In this document: positions 10,725 through 22,501 of the stretch, in pieces
Layout of the letters: each line of letters begins with the position of its first letter
Numbering within the stretch: the stretch's first letter is position 1
Assembly (NCBI GenBank): GCA_023525975.1
Contig: CM042022.1
Coordinates: forward strand, 5,261,001-5,325,000
DNA from: Smallanthus sonchifolius
Lineage: Eukaryota; Streptophyta; Magnoliopsida; Asterales; Asteraceae
Length of the DNA stretch: 64,000 nt
Reading direction: 5' to 3'
Position numbers and translations under genes: made by a program
The notes under the pieces: model-generated
Database searches by the model: none
The model's input: only the letters and a program-made list of their open reading frames with translations
Told to the model about the DNA's origin: nothing

Positions 10725-10800
10725 ACAGGGCCGGCTCACTTAACAAATTTTTAGGTTAGGGCTTGGGGCCCCCATTTTTTTAGGGCCCCCAATTTTTAAA
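10725..10800. repeat. Partial hAT-like end (CAGGGCCGGC family)
   Basis: CAGGGCCGGCTCAC followed by GGGGCCCCCA words matches the terminal style of 12375-12932. No second end with a matching 8-bp duplication was found, so this is a fragment. Confidence 0.4.
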
Positions 10801-11703
10801 AATGTTATACAGTCCAGTTCTTGATCCAGTATCTGTCTATCTATCTGATTTATGCTTTGGGCCCTCGGTTCACTAACCAACATCCTTGTTTTTACGGTCG
10901 ACTTAGGCCTTAGGGGTTAGGTTAACTGAGAAATTGAAACGGAGAGTCGATTGATTCAATTCGAGATTGACGGTTCGAGGAACAAAGAGGCAGCATCGAT
11001 AATTGAACGTCAATCATGATTCTCTTTTCTTGAATATCGATTCTTGATTGATGGTGATGATTTGTGTTTAAGATGTTTGAATATGCATCTGAAATTCAAC
11101 CCAAAGTATACAAATGTTAGGTAATTTGCTAGCTTGTTTAAGTCAGGATTGGTGTTTTATATGTGCTTATATGAAATGTATAGTAATTTTTTACATTATG
11201 GTGAATTTAGTTTATTAAGTTTATATTTTTTAATATCTATATTTATTAAAGTAACCTTTTAATCACACAAAAAATATTGATTCTATAATTGAATCATACA
11301 AAAAAACGCTATTTTTAATATGTTTTGATAAATTGATATCAAACTAAACCATCTTTTGTTAAAAAAATATTATTTATTTTTAAAAAAAATTTAAGATGTT
11401 TATGACGTCATCCGGTTCTTAAATCCGGTCCAACCGGTGCGATCAGTAAACCGATAAGACGACCGATTTGATGTTTAGTCCGGTTCTAAAAACATTACTA
11501 ATAGGGGCAAAAAGAGTGTCCTGGTCGGGATAAATGAGTAAACAATCCATATATCCCATGTTGACTTGGATGTTTGTTTCTACTCTTTATTCCCTTCCCT
11601 GTATTTGGTTTCGCATTTGAGTATTCTGATGCTTTGGTATCTGTATTCGAGATTTTTCACTAGTTTTCTATGATATGATTATTGTTGTCGTTCAAAAAAA
11701 ATT

Positions 11704-11875
11704 TGATGTTTCACACGAAAGCTTGTTTTGTGCGAATCTTTGACTTTCGTTTAGCTTAGACTTTCGCTTAACTTAGTTTCTGTTTCTTGGTTTTGTATAT
11801 AAACAACTTTGTATTATTATTTTAAGTTATCAATAAAAATAAGAAAATCCTTTCAATATTCTCTCTCGTTTTATA
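11704..11875 (+). repeat. Remainder of the copia 3' LTR
   Basis: TGATGTTTCACACGAAAGC to CTCTCTCGTTTTATA matches 1508-1663, including TTGTATATAAACAACTTTG. A short duplication of the GACTTTCG word is present here but not in the 5' copy. Confidence 0.85.
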
Positions 11876-12366
11876 TTTTTTATGTCTACTGACAGATTAA
11901 GTTTGTGATAGTTTTTAACAACCCTCATTAGTCCATTAACAACTAACGGGTGGTTTATTGGGATTGACCTTTCATCGCTTGGTAAAACTTGTTAAAATTA
12001 TGGAGTTGTGGGCAATTAAAACATCCATATCACATGTCTAAATTATCTAGTTTGTGTCTCATTTTCGTCAAAGAAATAAATTTATGGCTAAAAATTTTTA
12101 AACGGAAAGTAACTTTTACACCACTAAAAATAATATTGGTTTTATTTAATTTGATAACTTTACTCTTATACTACTAATATTTTTATCTTTTATTTGTTGT
12201 TTAAGAAAAATCTAATTAAATAAAAATTAAAAAACATAAATTATATAAATACACACATTAAAGATGCAGGTCAGTGGGAACAGTACTCGACATGGATCTA
12301 TTTTTTTTATAATTATCGCCCAGCTTTAAAGACAAGTGAGATACCGCGCAGCTGGTTGTTCGCATC
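11876..12366. other. AT-rich intergenic sequence
   Basis: There is no gene or clear element. It includes a possible weak LTR/SINE word near 12340 and otherwise low-complexity AT. Confidence 0.5.
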
Positions 12367-12374
12367 ACCTTCAC

Positions 12375-12932
12375 CATGGTCGGCCCTGGGGTAGGCCGAG
12401 CCGGGCCACCGGCCAGGGCCCATTTTTTTATTGGCCTAAAATTTTTATATATGTTATATATATATATATATATGTTCTTTTATAAAATTTTATATACCGG
12501 CTTTATATATTGAGACTTTTTTATAAAAACTTAAAAATATATTGGGCCCTTTTTATAATGGTTGGGCCCTTTTTAATCTTTATAATGGTTGGGTCATTTT
12601 TTAATCTTTATAATGTAATGGTTGGTCCCTATTTAATCTTTATAATGTAATGGTTTGACCCTAATTCGTTTAATCATTATAATGTAAATATGTAATGGTT
12701 GATTGGTTGGGCCCTAATTCATTTAATCTTTATAATGTAATATATGTAATGGTTGGACCCTAATCTTTATAAAGAAATATGTAACGGTTGATTGGTTGGG
12801 CCCTATATTTTTTCTATGTTTATTGCTAGAACGTTAATCGTCGTTTAAAAAAAATTTAGTTTATATATTTTGTTCATAAGGGCCTTTTTTTCCGGCTCGG
12901 CCGGGGCAATTAAATCCTCAGGACCGGCCCTG
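12375..12932. mobile_element. hAT-like element (CAGGGCCGGCCCTG family), 558 bp
   Basis: A perfect 8-bp target duplication, ACCTTCAC, lies at 12367-12374 and 12933-12940. The ends are CATGGTCGGCCCTGGGG and CCTCAGGACCGGCCCTG, which pair over about 17 bp with three differences. The interior has a TA microsatellite (about 12455-12472) and four or more diverged copies of a TTTAATCTTTATAATG word. There is no coding capacity. Confidence 0.85.
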
Positions 12933-12986
12933 ACCTTCACCCGCGTGACGTGGGTTCAATCTCACGCACCCCAAGGCCTGGTTATT

Positions 12987-13100
12987 TTGTATTGGGGTTG
13001 GTGATCTAGTGGTAGAGAAAAATCTTTTAGGAACACCAAAGTTTAAGAAAATTATAGGTTCAATTGCTATTCCTTCAGGAATAAATAAATTTGCCTTAAA
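12987..13100 (+). mobile_element. SINE-like sequence
   Basis: An A-box-like GGTGATCTAGTGGTAGAG and a B-box-like AGGTTCAATTGC, 50 bp apart, are followed by an A-rich end. No clear target duplication was found. Confidence 0.45.
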
Positions 13101-13164
13101 AAACTATTTTTTTTTTTTTTTAAATATTGATTTGATAAATAAATGTTTTTCCCTATAAAAAATC

Positions 13165-13265
13165 TTTGAGAATGGTGTTTACATGGTTGTGAGAGGTTCA
13201 ATAAAGCGTTCACTTTGTTTTATTTCACCCCGGTTCAAGTCCTTGGGTCGGGGCTTTTTTTTCAT
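13165..13265 (+). mobile_element. Possible SINE remnant
   Basis: A B-box-like CGGTTCAAGTCC lies near 13232, upstream of a T run. The A-box is weak (GGTTGTGAGAGG). Target duplications were not found. Confidence 0.3.
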
Positions 13266-14065
13266 TTGTCCCCACGTTTACTTAAGATCGTTGTTGGTTT
13301 ACTTTATTTTATACTTTTCGTATTATTTTTGTTTTCCAAACACGCGTATATATTTTATGTCTTCGGTCTCTCAAACACGTGCTTAGGTATTTGCTATCGT
13401 TTAAGACTTCCCGCCGCAACACGCGGCCTATAAACTTGTAGTTTTTATTAGTGTTCAGGTTGGGTCAGGAGGTTTTGTCACCTATTGTGGGTTTCCTACT
13501 GAGGAAGGAAGAGATGATCGGGTGGGTCAGTTGCTGTCAGTGATCCAAATGCCGTTAAAAAAATAAACAGAAGTCATCTATTTTTTTAAATTAAAATGTA
13601 TGTGAGACGAGAGCATTGGAAAAGAATGCGGTGGGGCCAATCCAAGTAGTCAACTGTGATTAGCGGCTGACTCTCAACGGCAAACCCATATTGACCTTTT
13701 GGCTTTTGGGGTAATTAATTTGTATCAAAATTCTTTTCATCAATGTGTGAAAAATTGAAAATAAGCCAATCACCCAATTAAATATATGAAAAGTCGTGTA
13801 CCCTTTCATCAAAACTTTAAGTTGAAATGAAATAATTTATTAATAAATATAACGTGACCTTATAGAACATGTAAACATATGATCTAAGATTCCATGATTT
13901 AATATTATATAGAAGTGTAAAACAATTTTGTTTTTAAAAGAATATATTACATAGATGAGATATCATTCTTGGAGTATTTTTCTCATAATTAGCAAGTTCA
14001 AGTGTTTTTTTTTTCAATCTGTGTTTGAGTGTAAGGGTAATGGGTATGCTTAGTGAGTGTGAGCA

Positions 14066-14160
14066 GCGAGGGTTTGGGACCTAGTGGTAAGAGCGGAATC
14101 TCATAACCAAGAGGTTGTGGGTTCAAATATTTTCAGAGAAAAAATCTCTGTTTAAAAAAA
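14066..14160 (+). mobile_element. Short tRNA-derived SINE
   Basis: The flanking 13-mers GTGAGTGTGAGCA (14053-14065) and GTGAGTGTAAGCA (14161-14173) match at 12 of 13. The body has an A-box-like GGGACCTAGTGGTAAGAG and a B-box-like GTGGGTTCAAATA, and ends in AAAAAAA. Confidence 0.75.
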
Positions 14161-14173
14161 GTGAGTGTAAGCA

Positions 14174-15627
14174 AAAGATGAGTGTGTTTTTTTTAATAAT
14201 TTATTAATTATTTTTCAAATAAAGAATTTAATAAGTAAAACATTTAATTATTTAATAAAAACAACACATAAATAAAAAACACTACTAAAATATTAATATT
14301 ATTCTAGTTTTTTAAAAAATTACATAATAAAATAAAAATAATAAAATTACAGGTTGTTTGGAGATTGAGGGAACGAGATATTTGGAGGTTGCCCGAATGA
14401 AACTTGTCCGAACGGATTGTTTGGAGGTTGACCGAAATGGGTACCACTCGAAAAAGTTGTTTGGATCATTTGGATTCATAGTAATTTTGGTGTGTGAAAA
14501 ATGGAGAATAAAAATGTAAATTTTTGTGTGAAAAAGGTAACATAAAAAGTTGTATTTATAGTAAAAATTAAATTCTTATATTTAATGCAGTGGACCGTTC
14601 AACAGTCAAAAAATGCAACAGTAACATCGCTTAGTTCGCTCACGCCCGACTCATAGTGGGTTGGGGGGTGTTCCCGTGAGCGTGAGTGGCTCACGGAACA
14701 CCCTCATAGGCCATACCCTCGTTGTAAGGATGGATGCGGCCATGCCGGGTGAAACTTAACGAATTGTATAGTGATTAGATTGTGAAATTAGTACATTATT
14801 CTTTTGCCTATTGGTACGGATGCTATAATGAATCTTTAACCGGAATTAAATATATTCGATAAGAATTCGTGGTTCTTTGGACGTTTCTACAAGATTATTG
14901 AAGAAAAAATGAGCATGAAGACTTGATCAAAGTAGGAGAAGATGTGGAGGGATTGAATACATATTACTAGGAAGTTTGTTATTTTTCAACCTATATTTAA
15001 CATAGTCTTGCGTAAAGCACTGAATAGATGACTTTTTTTCTTTGAACAAAAGTTAGTAAGAAACTAGACAGGACGAGACAAAATTATAAACCGACCCAAA
15101 AGCGTCTCTCATATGCAATTACAAAACTAGATGACTTTTTTCAATTATTGATGTATCATCTTTTTCGCTTTGGTCTTCTAAATCTAAGTTAATTTATCTT
15201 CCAAGATACACATATGAAAAGGCTATAAAAATATTATTAATAGTTTTTCTTTTTGTTATTTTGTAGTTGTTTGTTTTGTTATTCTTCTTTGCACTATAAA
15301 TGGAAAGCATTGAAGATGGAGACATCACATGTATCTATGACCATCCATTCCATTAAGATACAAGCAATATAAGAGGGGCCCTAAAAAGAAAATGGGATGG
15401 GTGGATGGTGGATGCCGTTTCTTTTCTTCTCTTAGCCATGGGGTATGAATAGGTGGAGATGTTTGCCAATAATCAAACATGTTGATGATACTTGGATTAT
15501 GTTTGTTGTTAATATATGTACTAGTAACTAGATCATAAGAGGTTTTCCTTAAGCGAAAAGAAAAGTCTTCGATTAGGAATGAGACTTTAAGTTCAGGATT
15601 AAGTCCCAGCGATCAAGTTAGACACAT
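14174..15627. other. Non-coding stretch with PIF-like MITE debris
   Basis: No intact gene is present. 14340-14530 has repeated GTTTGGAGGTTG words. 14640-14715 has an imperfect inverted repeat around GTGTTCCCGTGAGCG and CTCACGGAACACC. These resemble the deleted Harbinger MITEs common in plants, but no complete ends are visible. Confidence 0.3.
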
Positions 15628-16747
15628 TAGAGATGAGATCGGTACTGGTAACGAACCTGTACCGCAAAGTACCGACACCAAAATTGCTGATACTTAAAAA
15701 CCAAATATTGTATTGTTTGTGTTCGATCGGTACTGATGTTTCGATACTTTACCGTTTTAATATCATAGCTACACAATTGGGTGTTTAGTAATCTTGATGT
15801 TTTTAGGCCATCCGTAGTGGTAGCGTGAAAGGGGAGGGGGCGTGATCCACCTGCCAATTCACGAGCGTGGAACATCGCCCCCTATGGCGTGAAAGGGGTG
15901 TGGGGGCATTCACGGGCGAGGGGCGTTTACTTTGGCATTCAATGACTTTCCAACGGGCAAAAACTAGTCGTTGGACAATTTAAAAAACACAAAACCCTTT
16001 TATAAATATCAAACCATCTTTCAATCTTTCCTTTCAAATTCACTCAACAAATGAATCCTTCAAACCCAAACCATCCACATTACGCAAACATTCGAAACAA
16101 TTCAACTGATGAGGACGACGAGTAGTTTTATTTTAATTTTTGAATGTAGTTTTTTAGTTTTTTTTTAAATGTATTTTATTTATTTAAGAATGTATTTTTT
16201 ATTTATTAAAAATGAAACTTTTAAATTTAGTTAATTATTAAAAATAAATGCAGGGCGTGAAACCAGTACGCACCTTACATTGATTGCCCCTATGCTGATG
16301 TGACAGTGACGTAACGGGGCGTAAATCACTTAGTGTGAAAGCACTAGAGATGACATTAGCAAAGCCTTCTTGTCTACACATATTGTATTTGCATATATGG
16401 AGATAAAGTAAATGAGTTCATGGATGCAGATGAAGTAAAATGACAATTTTTTTTTAAAAAAAAGCAAAAATTATATTATGCAAAATGACAATTCCAAAAA
16501 TGGAAACAAAATAAATTCGGTATTAATGCAAAATGGCAATTCCAAAGAAACAAAATAATTTAGGTCACCAATGCAGAACGACAATTCCAAAAATTACATA
16601 TACACATTCCATTCGGTAATTAATGCGGTATTACCGGTACTGTAAAATATCGATACCGAAATCATAAAAAAAAACTAAATACCATACCGTTGGAGTTCGG
16701 TCGTAACAAGTATAGTACCGGTATGCGGTCAAGATATCTCATCTATA
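15628..16747. mobile_element. hAT MITE (GGTACCGATA family) split by a PIF-like MITE
   Basis: The ends are TAGAGATGAGATCGG and GATATCTCATCTATA. The flanking 8-mers AGACACAT (15620-15627) and AGACGTAT (16748-16755) match at 6 of 8, with both differences being transitions. GGTACTG and ACCGGTACT words at the two sides match the MITEs at 18525 and 23603. The middle (15806-16354) is a separate insertion. Confidence 0.6.
15806..16354. mobile_element. PIF/Harbinger-like MITE
   Basis: The ends GGCCATCCGTAGTGG and, on the other strand, GTCATCTCTAGTG are related inverted termini, with TTA at or next to each side. A short open frame at 16051-16125 (MNPSNPNHPHYAN ... DEDDE) looks like the residue of a deleted element gene. 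Confidence 0.5.
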
Positions 16748-16881
16748 AGACGTATGTATATTGGAATCCAAGTATTCATAGCCTTGATGTTGTGATACGA
16801 CGCAACCTTATCTTCTTTGTCCGAGAACCTATATGATGTTAGGAACCATGACTGATTTGATAAGCTTTCTTTATGAGACTA

Positions 16882-17301
16882 TTAGTTTATATCCGGTGTC
16901 TACACACGGGATGAAGAATATCAATATATAATTTTTTTAAATCTTTATGTATATATATTTTACAGGTGTAAAAATATATTACATATACTAAGAAATAGAA
17001 ACAAACTCAAAATAGGTAAAAATTAATATATAAGTGGGTTTCGAAAATGCGTTAATTTACTATATAATTTAATTTGACTTGATTGAAATAAAAGTTACAT
17101 AATTAAATTTTAAAGTTTTTTATAATAAAGGATAATTTAAAATAAATGTATTTTATTAGTATAATTATTTTTTTTAAATATATACTTTTATTAAAATATA
17201 GAAGTGGATTAAATAAGAGAGAGATGCGAGAAAAAAATAGCGAGAATAAATATGGAGGTAACACGTAGCACTAAAAGGCTTTATTTATTATATAGTATAG
17301 A
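16882..17301 (-). mobile_element. Non-autonomous Helitron-like element, 420 bp
   Basis: On the minus strand it runs from TCTATACTATATAATAAA to a hairpin (CCCGTGTGTAGACACCGG) and CTAA. It is inserted between A and T without target duplication. It shares its full layout with 22502-22943 and its ends with 21503-21932. Confidence 0.75.
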
Positions 17302-17636
17302 TGTATCGTATATGAGGAATTCATGTATCTGTAATTAATGAAAATTGTTGAGATTTAGATTGAATCTTATAACGCGTTATATACATTTTAAAGAAACCAT
17401 TTTAAAGGGAAAAAAGGGTCACAATAGCCTTTATTTCTTTGACTTGTACATCAATTTATTTGTTAAACAAATTAATAAAACTATGTTCCTTAAATCATTT
17501 TTAAGGGTCACAAGACTTTTCTTAACAATACTAGTAATTTATTACGACTAGATTTGAACCATGTACATATGTTATGTACCATATTCATTAGAATCTAAGT
17601 TACGTTATTTATAACTATCTCATTTCAAATATGAAT

Positions 17637-18460
17637 TCTTCTTATACACATCAATTTGATAAAAAAAAGAGTTAATATTATAAAAAAACTAACATACTTT
17701 CTTATTTTTCATAAAAAAAAACAACTCAACATAATTTTTGAATATTAAACTACCTTAACATGTCAAAAGCCACGAAAAAGTCTATCAACCTAGTTTTACT
17801 ATATTAAAATCTCTAAACTTCTTTAAAATGAATACACCTATGAAAACATATTTAAAATAGTAAATTGTTTCACCTTAATTAATTTAGTCAACATTCATAA
17901 CTAACACTTTTCAAATGTGAATTCTTTTTATACATATCAATTTGGCAAAAGGTTATTATCATAAAAACCAACATTTTCTTATTTTTCACCTTAAAAAATC
18001 TGTCAACATAATTTTTGAATATTAAAATCCCTCAACATGTCAAAAAAAAAAAACACACGAAAAAGTCTATCAACCCATTTTTGTTATATTAAAGTCTCTA
18101 AACTTCTTTAAAATGAATATACTTGTGAAAAATATTTAAAATAATAAGTTGTTACACCTTAAATTAGTTAAATTTTTATGAAATGACATGCAACTTTTAT
18201 ACATAAAAAAATTATATAAGTTTATTTTGACGTATGTATTGGGTAACGAGTCATTATTTTAAATATTTTTTCACAAATACGTGCATTTTAGATAAGTGCA
18301 TGGACTTTAATATAGGAAAATTGGGTTGAGAGACTTTTTCATGTTTTTCTAGACATATTGAGGAACTTATATGCATGAATTATGTTAGAAGAACTTTTTC
18401 GTGATAAACAAGAAAATATGTTAGGTTTTTGTAATATTAAACCTTTTGACAAATGTATTT
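17637..18460. repeat. Three-copy AT-rich repeat: two direct, one inverted (foldback)
   Basis: A unit of about 240 bp occurs at 17637-17880, again in the same orientation at about 17918-18160, and inverted at about 18238-18460. Shared words include CGAAAAAGTCTATCAACC, TCTCTAAACTTCTTTAAAAT and GAATATTAAA. Copies two and three face each other across about 78 bp and could form a long hairpin. There is no coding capacity and the ends are unclear. Confidence 0.75.
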
Positions 18461-18524
18461 ATTCTTTTGCTAGAAAAACTCAATAAAGTTTGTTTTCTAT
18501 ACTAAATGACTTTTAACGTACTAG

Positions 18525-18774
18525 TAGGGATGAGATCGGTACCGTATGGTATCGGTACCGAAAATACCGATACCGAATTTGTGAAAAGTGGGTATCGGTT
18601 CGGTACGGTATCGGTATTTGTTACAAAATGTTCATCTCTGTAGGTATCGGTACCGGTACCGAAAATACCGGTACCGAATTTATATAAAAGTGGGTACCGG
18701 TACCAAATCTATCGGTACGGTACCGGCTCGGTACGGTATCGGTACCGGTACTCGGTACCAAATGCTCATCCCTA
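18525..18774. mobile_element. hAT MITE (TAGGGATGAG family), 250 bp
   Basis: A perfect 8-bp target duplication, CGTACTAG, lies at 18517-18524 and 18775-18782. The termini are TAGGGATGAG and CTCATCCCTA. The interior is almost wholly made of variants of GGTATCGGTACCG, on both strands. Confidence 0.92.
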
Positions 18775-18798
18775 CGTACTAGTATCAAGATGTGTATC

Positions 18799-18925
18799 GA
18801 TACCAAATCTATCGGTGTGTTGCATGATGTCTCCTTCTCAAGTGGTTGTGAGTTTTAGTAGCGTCGTGGACAAGTGGTGTAGATTTAGGAGTAGATTTAT
18901 AATGTGTGAGTTTTCCGTTAAAAAA
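18799..18925 (+). mobile_element. SINE-like insertion
   Basis: The 12-mer AAGATGTGTATC flanks the stretch (18787-18798 and 18926-18937). The body ends in an A run. It has TCAAGTGGTTGTGAG and GACAAGTGGTGTAGATTT, which are weak A-box-like words. Confidence 0.5.
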
Positions 18926-19289
18926 AAGATGTGTATCTAAGGTGATCGGTTTAATTCTTTTTTGAGATAATAATGTAAATTTTAGGATTTCATATTCTTT
19001 TAAAACATAGTTTGTTTTTTCAGAAATTATACTGATATTTGATGTGTATTTAAACTAAAATAATAAAAAAAATTTTGGTAAAATATGAAGTTGAAGCAGA
19101 CCATTTCTTTTTCCTTGGAGGAAGTGATCAATGTTTAGGTTGATTCTATTTGAACACTATAAGACCAGCAGAGTTTCTAATATCATAACTCATCGAGATG
19201 TCTTTATTTTTACTCTTGTTAATTATTTTAAGAAATTATTTAACTAAAAAAGAAAATATATTTGAAATTGATATAATCAATTCGATAGT

Positions 19290-21480
19290 AAAAAATAATT
19301 TTAATAAATTAAGGAATGATTATTATTTTTTAACAACAATTTTTTAACACCTAAAATACCATCTAGACCTGCATTTACATGGGTTAAACACATACTATTT
19401 TTGTGTGGAACAATGACTAATATTAGTAGCCAATGATCACATAATTGATTATTTGGGAGGTGAACTAAGAAAACAATTATAATGTTACAATATATTATAA
19501 AGCTACACCAATCATTATATTGTAATGTATTCTGAATTGATCGATTCTTTATCCATAAATATCCGAGTGATTTGATGTCTTTAAAAACTTTCTCCACTTT
19601 TGCCGGTTTGTTTGAGAAGTGAGCTTCATTTCTTGCATTCCATATGCACCAATAAGCAGTAAAAATAATTCCTTGAATTGTATTCCTTTGAACTTTATCT
19701 TTTGTGAGCATCTTGTGTAGATCAAGTAAATAATTAACCGAAAAAGCAAAAATTGGGAGAACTTTACACCAACTACTCACCTTTTGTCATATTACCGATG
19801 CAAAACAACAAGATGTAAATAGGTGGTCAGCTGTTTCCACGGCGTCTTCGCATAACAAACATATATGAGAGTTGACATGTACATTCTTTTTATTCAAAGC
19901 AACTAAAGTCGGTAATCGATCCATTCCCGCCCTCCATACGCATATGTTGCACTTTAGTGGTATCCATTTGTTCCATCCCATAACAAAAGCATTGCTAGCG
20001 TCTTCCTCCATGTGCATTAATCTTTTAACCGAGCTAAACGAGAAAATGCCCGAACTATCTCCCATCCATGACATCTATCTTTTCCACCCAAGACCTGCAG
20101 TTGCTTCATTAAGTTCTCGATCTGTTGCAACTCAGAAATATCGATTTGCATCAGTGGTGTCCGTTTCCAATTCCATCTCCCAATTAGTTTGTTATCCAGC
20201 AAAACACAACAAGCGCTTACCACACATTTTTTATTAGTTTCAAGTGAAAGTAAGGCCGGAAGAGTGTCTTTAAGAGGCTCATCTGTAACCCAAGGGTCGA
20301 GCCAAAACCGAATGGTTTTTCCATTCCCCACGTATCCTCTAATCCGTTTTTGAAGATTCATGCCTGCCAGCGTGATCTTTGAATCCATTTTCACTATATT
20401 GTTCCATACTCCCGATAGATCTTTCCTTCGAGGTAGCATTGTCTAGATACTGTTATTATTATTATTATTATGAGTAGCCAAGATCATTTTCTTTCGGGGG
20501 CTGTTATCTTTGCTTTTGAATCGCCAAACCCATTTTGTAAGAAGAACATTGTTTGTCTTCAACTGCACAAATCCCCAAGCCACCCGCTTCTTTTAGTTTT
20601 ACCACACAGTCCCAAGCTACCTAGTGGATTTTTCTCTTATCTCTTCCTTCACCCCATAAAAAGCTTTTCCTAAGTGTTTCCAAGCCCTCTAGCATTTTAC
20701 ACGGTGTCTCATATAGTGAAAAATAGTAGGTCGGTAGACCTTCAAGTACTGACTTTAATAAAGTAAGTCTACCCCCAATGGATAATGTTGAGGCCTTTCA
20801 TAAAGAAAGGCATGATTCAAAAATATCAAAAAGCGGCCTCCAATTGTTACCATGTTCATGTTGGCCCCAACCATTAAGCCTAAATACGTGAAGGGGAAGG
20901 AAGCCTTTTTACAACCCATAATTCTCGTCATTTGTTGACTTCGTTTTCCTCCACCCCAATGTCATATAGGTTTGATTTGTGCATATTTATTTTTAGACCT
21001 GATGTTATGTAGAAGCATTGGAATAATCTAGCCAAGTTGTTGACGTTTGTCGCCGACCATTCTCCAACCACAATGGCATCATCAACGTATAACATATGTG
21101 ATAGAATTGGACCTTGGTTTGGTGTTCTAAAACCATGAAAAACACCCAAATGACATGCCTTGTTGATCATACTTGAAAATGCCTCCATCACTATAATAAT
21201 GAGAAATGAGGACAACGGATCACCTTATCTCATCCCCCGCTCACAATGGAATTTGAAGGTGGGAGATCCATTTACTATGACCTACGATCTAGCTGACATC
21301 AAAACACCTTTAATCCAAGCACACCATCTAGCATGGAACCCATCTACGACATGACGAAAAGCAAGAAGTTTCAATTGACATTATCAAAAGCCTTTTTAAA
21401 ATCTGTTTTTAATAAGAAAGCTTGAGAATTCGATTTTTTTATCCATGATATTACTCCATTGACAATTAATGGCCCATCTA
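19290..21480 (-). pseudogene. L1-type LINE pol remnant (RT and zinc-binding RT domain)
   Basis: Reading on the minus strand, 21480 downward gives DFKKAFDNVN, GMR-stop-GDPLS (TAA at 21227-21225 where the family has Q), MEAFSSMINKACHLG, YVDDAIVVGEWS and LKINMHKSN. Next come NGKTIRFWLDPW (about 20300), WNKWIPLKCNICVWRAGMDR with HICLLC...DHLF (the zinc-binding RT domain, about 19790-19990), and WCIWNARNE...YLWIKNRS (about 19550-19640). The 5' part (endonuclease) is absent. Frames change several times. The LINE 3' end should lie near 19290-19500. Confidence 0.88.
20452..20472 (+). repeat. ATT/TTA trinucleotide microsatellite
   Basis: Seven tandem TTA units within the LINE remnant, between the RT and zinc-binding parts. 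Confidence 0.9.
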
Positions 21481-21502
21481 TTCCGATGTAGTAAAAAATA
21501 TA

Positions 21503-21932
21503 TCTATACTATCTAATAAATTAAGGTTTTTTCATGTCACGTGTCGTCTCAATATTCATTTTCATCATTTTTTTCCCGTCTCTCTCTCATTAAATATAAT
21601 CTTTTAATAATAATATATTTTTAAAGAAAATACTAATTATACAAATAAACACATTTATTTTAAATTATCTTTTATTATAAGAAATTTTGAAATATAATTA
21701 TGTAACTTTTATTTTCAGTTAAATAGTAAATGAAAGTCAAATTAAATAAAAATAATAATTAAGTTATTTTGAAAACCCAATTATATATTAATTTTTATAT
21801 ATTTTGAATTTTATTTTCTATCATTAGTATATGTAATACATTTTTATATCTGTAAAATATATATATAAAAATTTAAGAATTTTATATACTGATATTTTTC
21901 ATCTCGTGTGTATTACACGGGTTCTAAGCTAA
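21503..21932 (+). mobile_element. Non-autonomous Helitron-like element, 430 bp
   Basis: It starts TCTATACTATCTAATAAA after A. It ends with a hairpin (CGTGTGTATTACACG), then CTAA and T. It contains TTTTTTCATGTCACGTGTCG near its 5' end, which is also present in the two other copies. Confidence 0.75.
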
Positions 21933-22501
21933 TATTATTCATAAATGAATGACAGATTTTTTAATCATGTGAACTTAAATTTAAAAATTGGTTAATAATG
22001 AAAAAAGGAACATGAAGCGAAAACACAGCTTATGAAAATTCACATGGTGGGCATGTGGGTTTGACTCCTTAAAAAGAAAAACCCACCAAGATTTGATAAT
22101 CAATTCTAAAAATAGAGAAATAAAATGTCATCTCATTAGTTTAAAACTAATTTTAATAAAATAAAAAATAAAGAGATTAATCATTGTAGATGTTATTGAA
22201 GGAATTAGAGGGGTAGGGTTCATTGACCCTCTAGGTAAATTTTTTTATTAATAGAGATATATATTGTTGTTTTTATATGTCTATTCCCAAAAATAGTCCA
22301 CAAAAGAGTAGGGAGTGTTTTATATTATTTATTAAAATTTCTTATGATATTTTTAAAGAAGTTATTTATTTGAACAATTTATCTAATTATATATAATTAA
22401 AATAAGTAAGTAAGTAACTTATATCATCAGTTTAAGAATAATTAATTATTTCAAAATGTTTATATAATATTTTAGAAAGCATACACAATTTTATTAAGCA
22501 A
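21933..22501. other. AT-rich spacer
   Basis: No gene or element ends were recognised. It contains a possible poly-purine stretch and simple AT. Confidence 0.5.

Larger units (their letters stand above)
9907..11703 (+). mobile_element. 5'-truncated L1-type LINE inserted in the copia 3' LTR
   Basis: The insertion is bounded by an 8-bp direct repeat, TGATGTTT (9899-9906 and 11704-11711), and ends in TTGTCGTTCAAAAAAAATT, a typical plant LINE tail. Near its 5' end, 10213-10460 encodes a LINE C-terminal piece with SWITCKSRNEWIFSKR followed by DDLKFKTFCLNWV. Other LINEs have WCIWNARNE...IKNR at this position. A hAT MITE (9918-10204) lies inside, and a partial hAT-like end starts at about 10725. Confidence 0.65.
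1503..11875 (+). mobile_element. Ty1/copia retrotransposon, highly nested and defective
   Basis: The outer element is bounded by short LTRs: 1503-1663, and 9892-9906 resuming at 11704-11875. It has a tRNA-Met-type primer site directly after the 5' LTR, a degenerate pol (about 6110-7693 and 9734-9860) and a purine-rich tract before the 3' LTR. Later insertions split it: a hAT-like element (2396-3056), an LTR block (4491-6094), a solo LTR (7694-9733) and a LINE (9907-11703). The flanking five bases are T-rich (TTTTA left, TTTTT right) and only suggest a target duplication. Gag is not recognisable in what remains. Confidence 0.75.
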
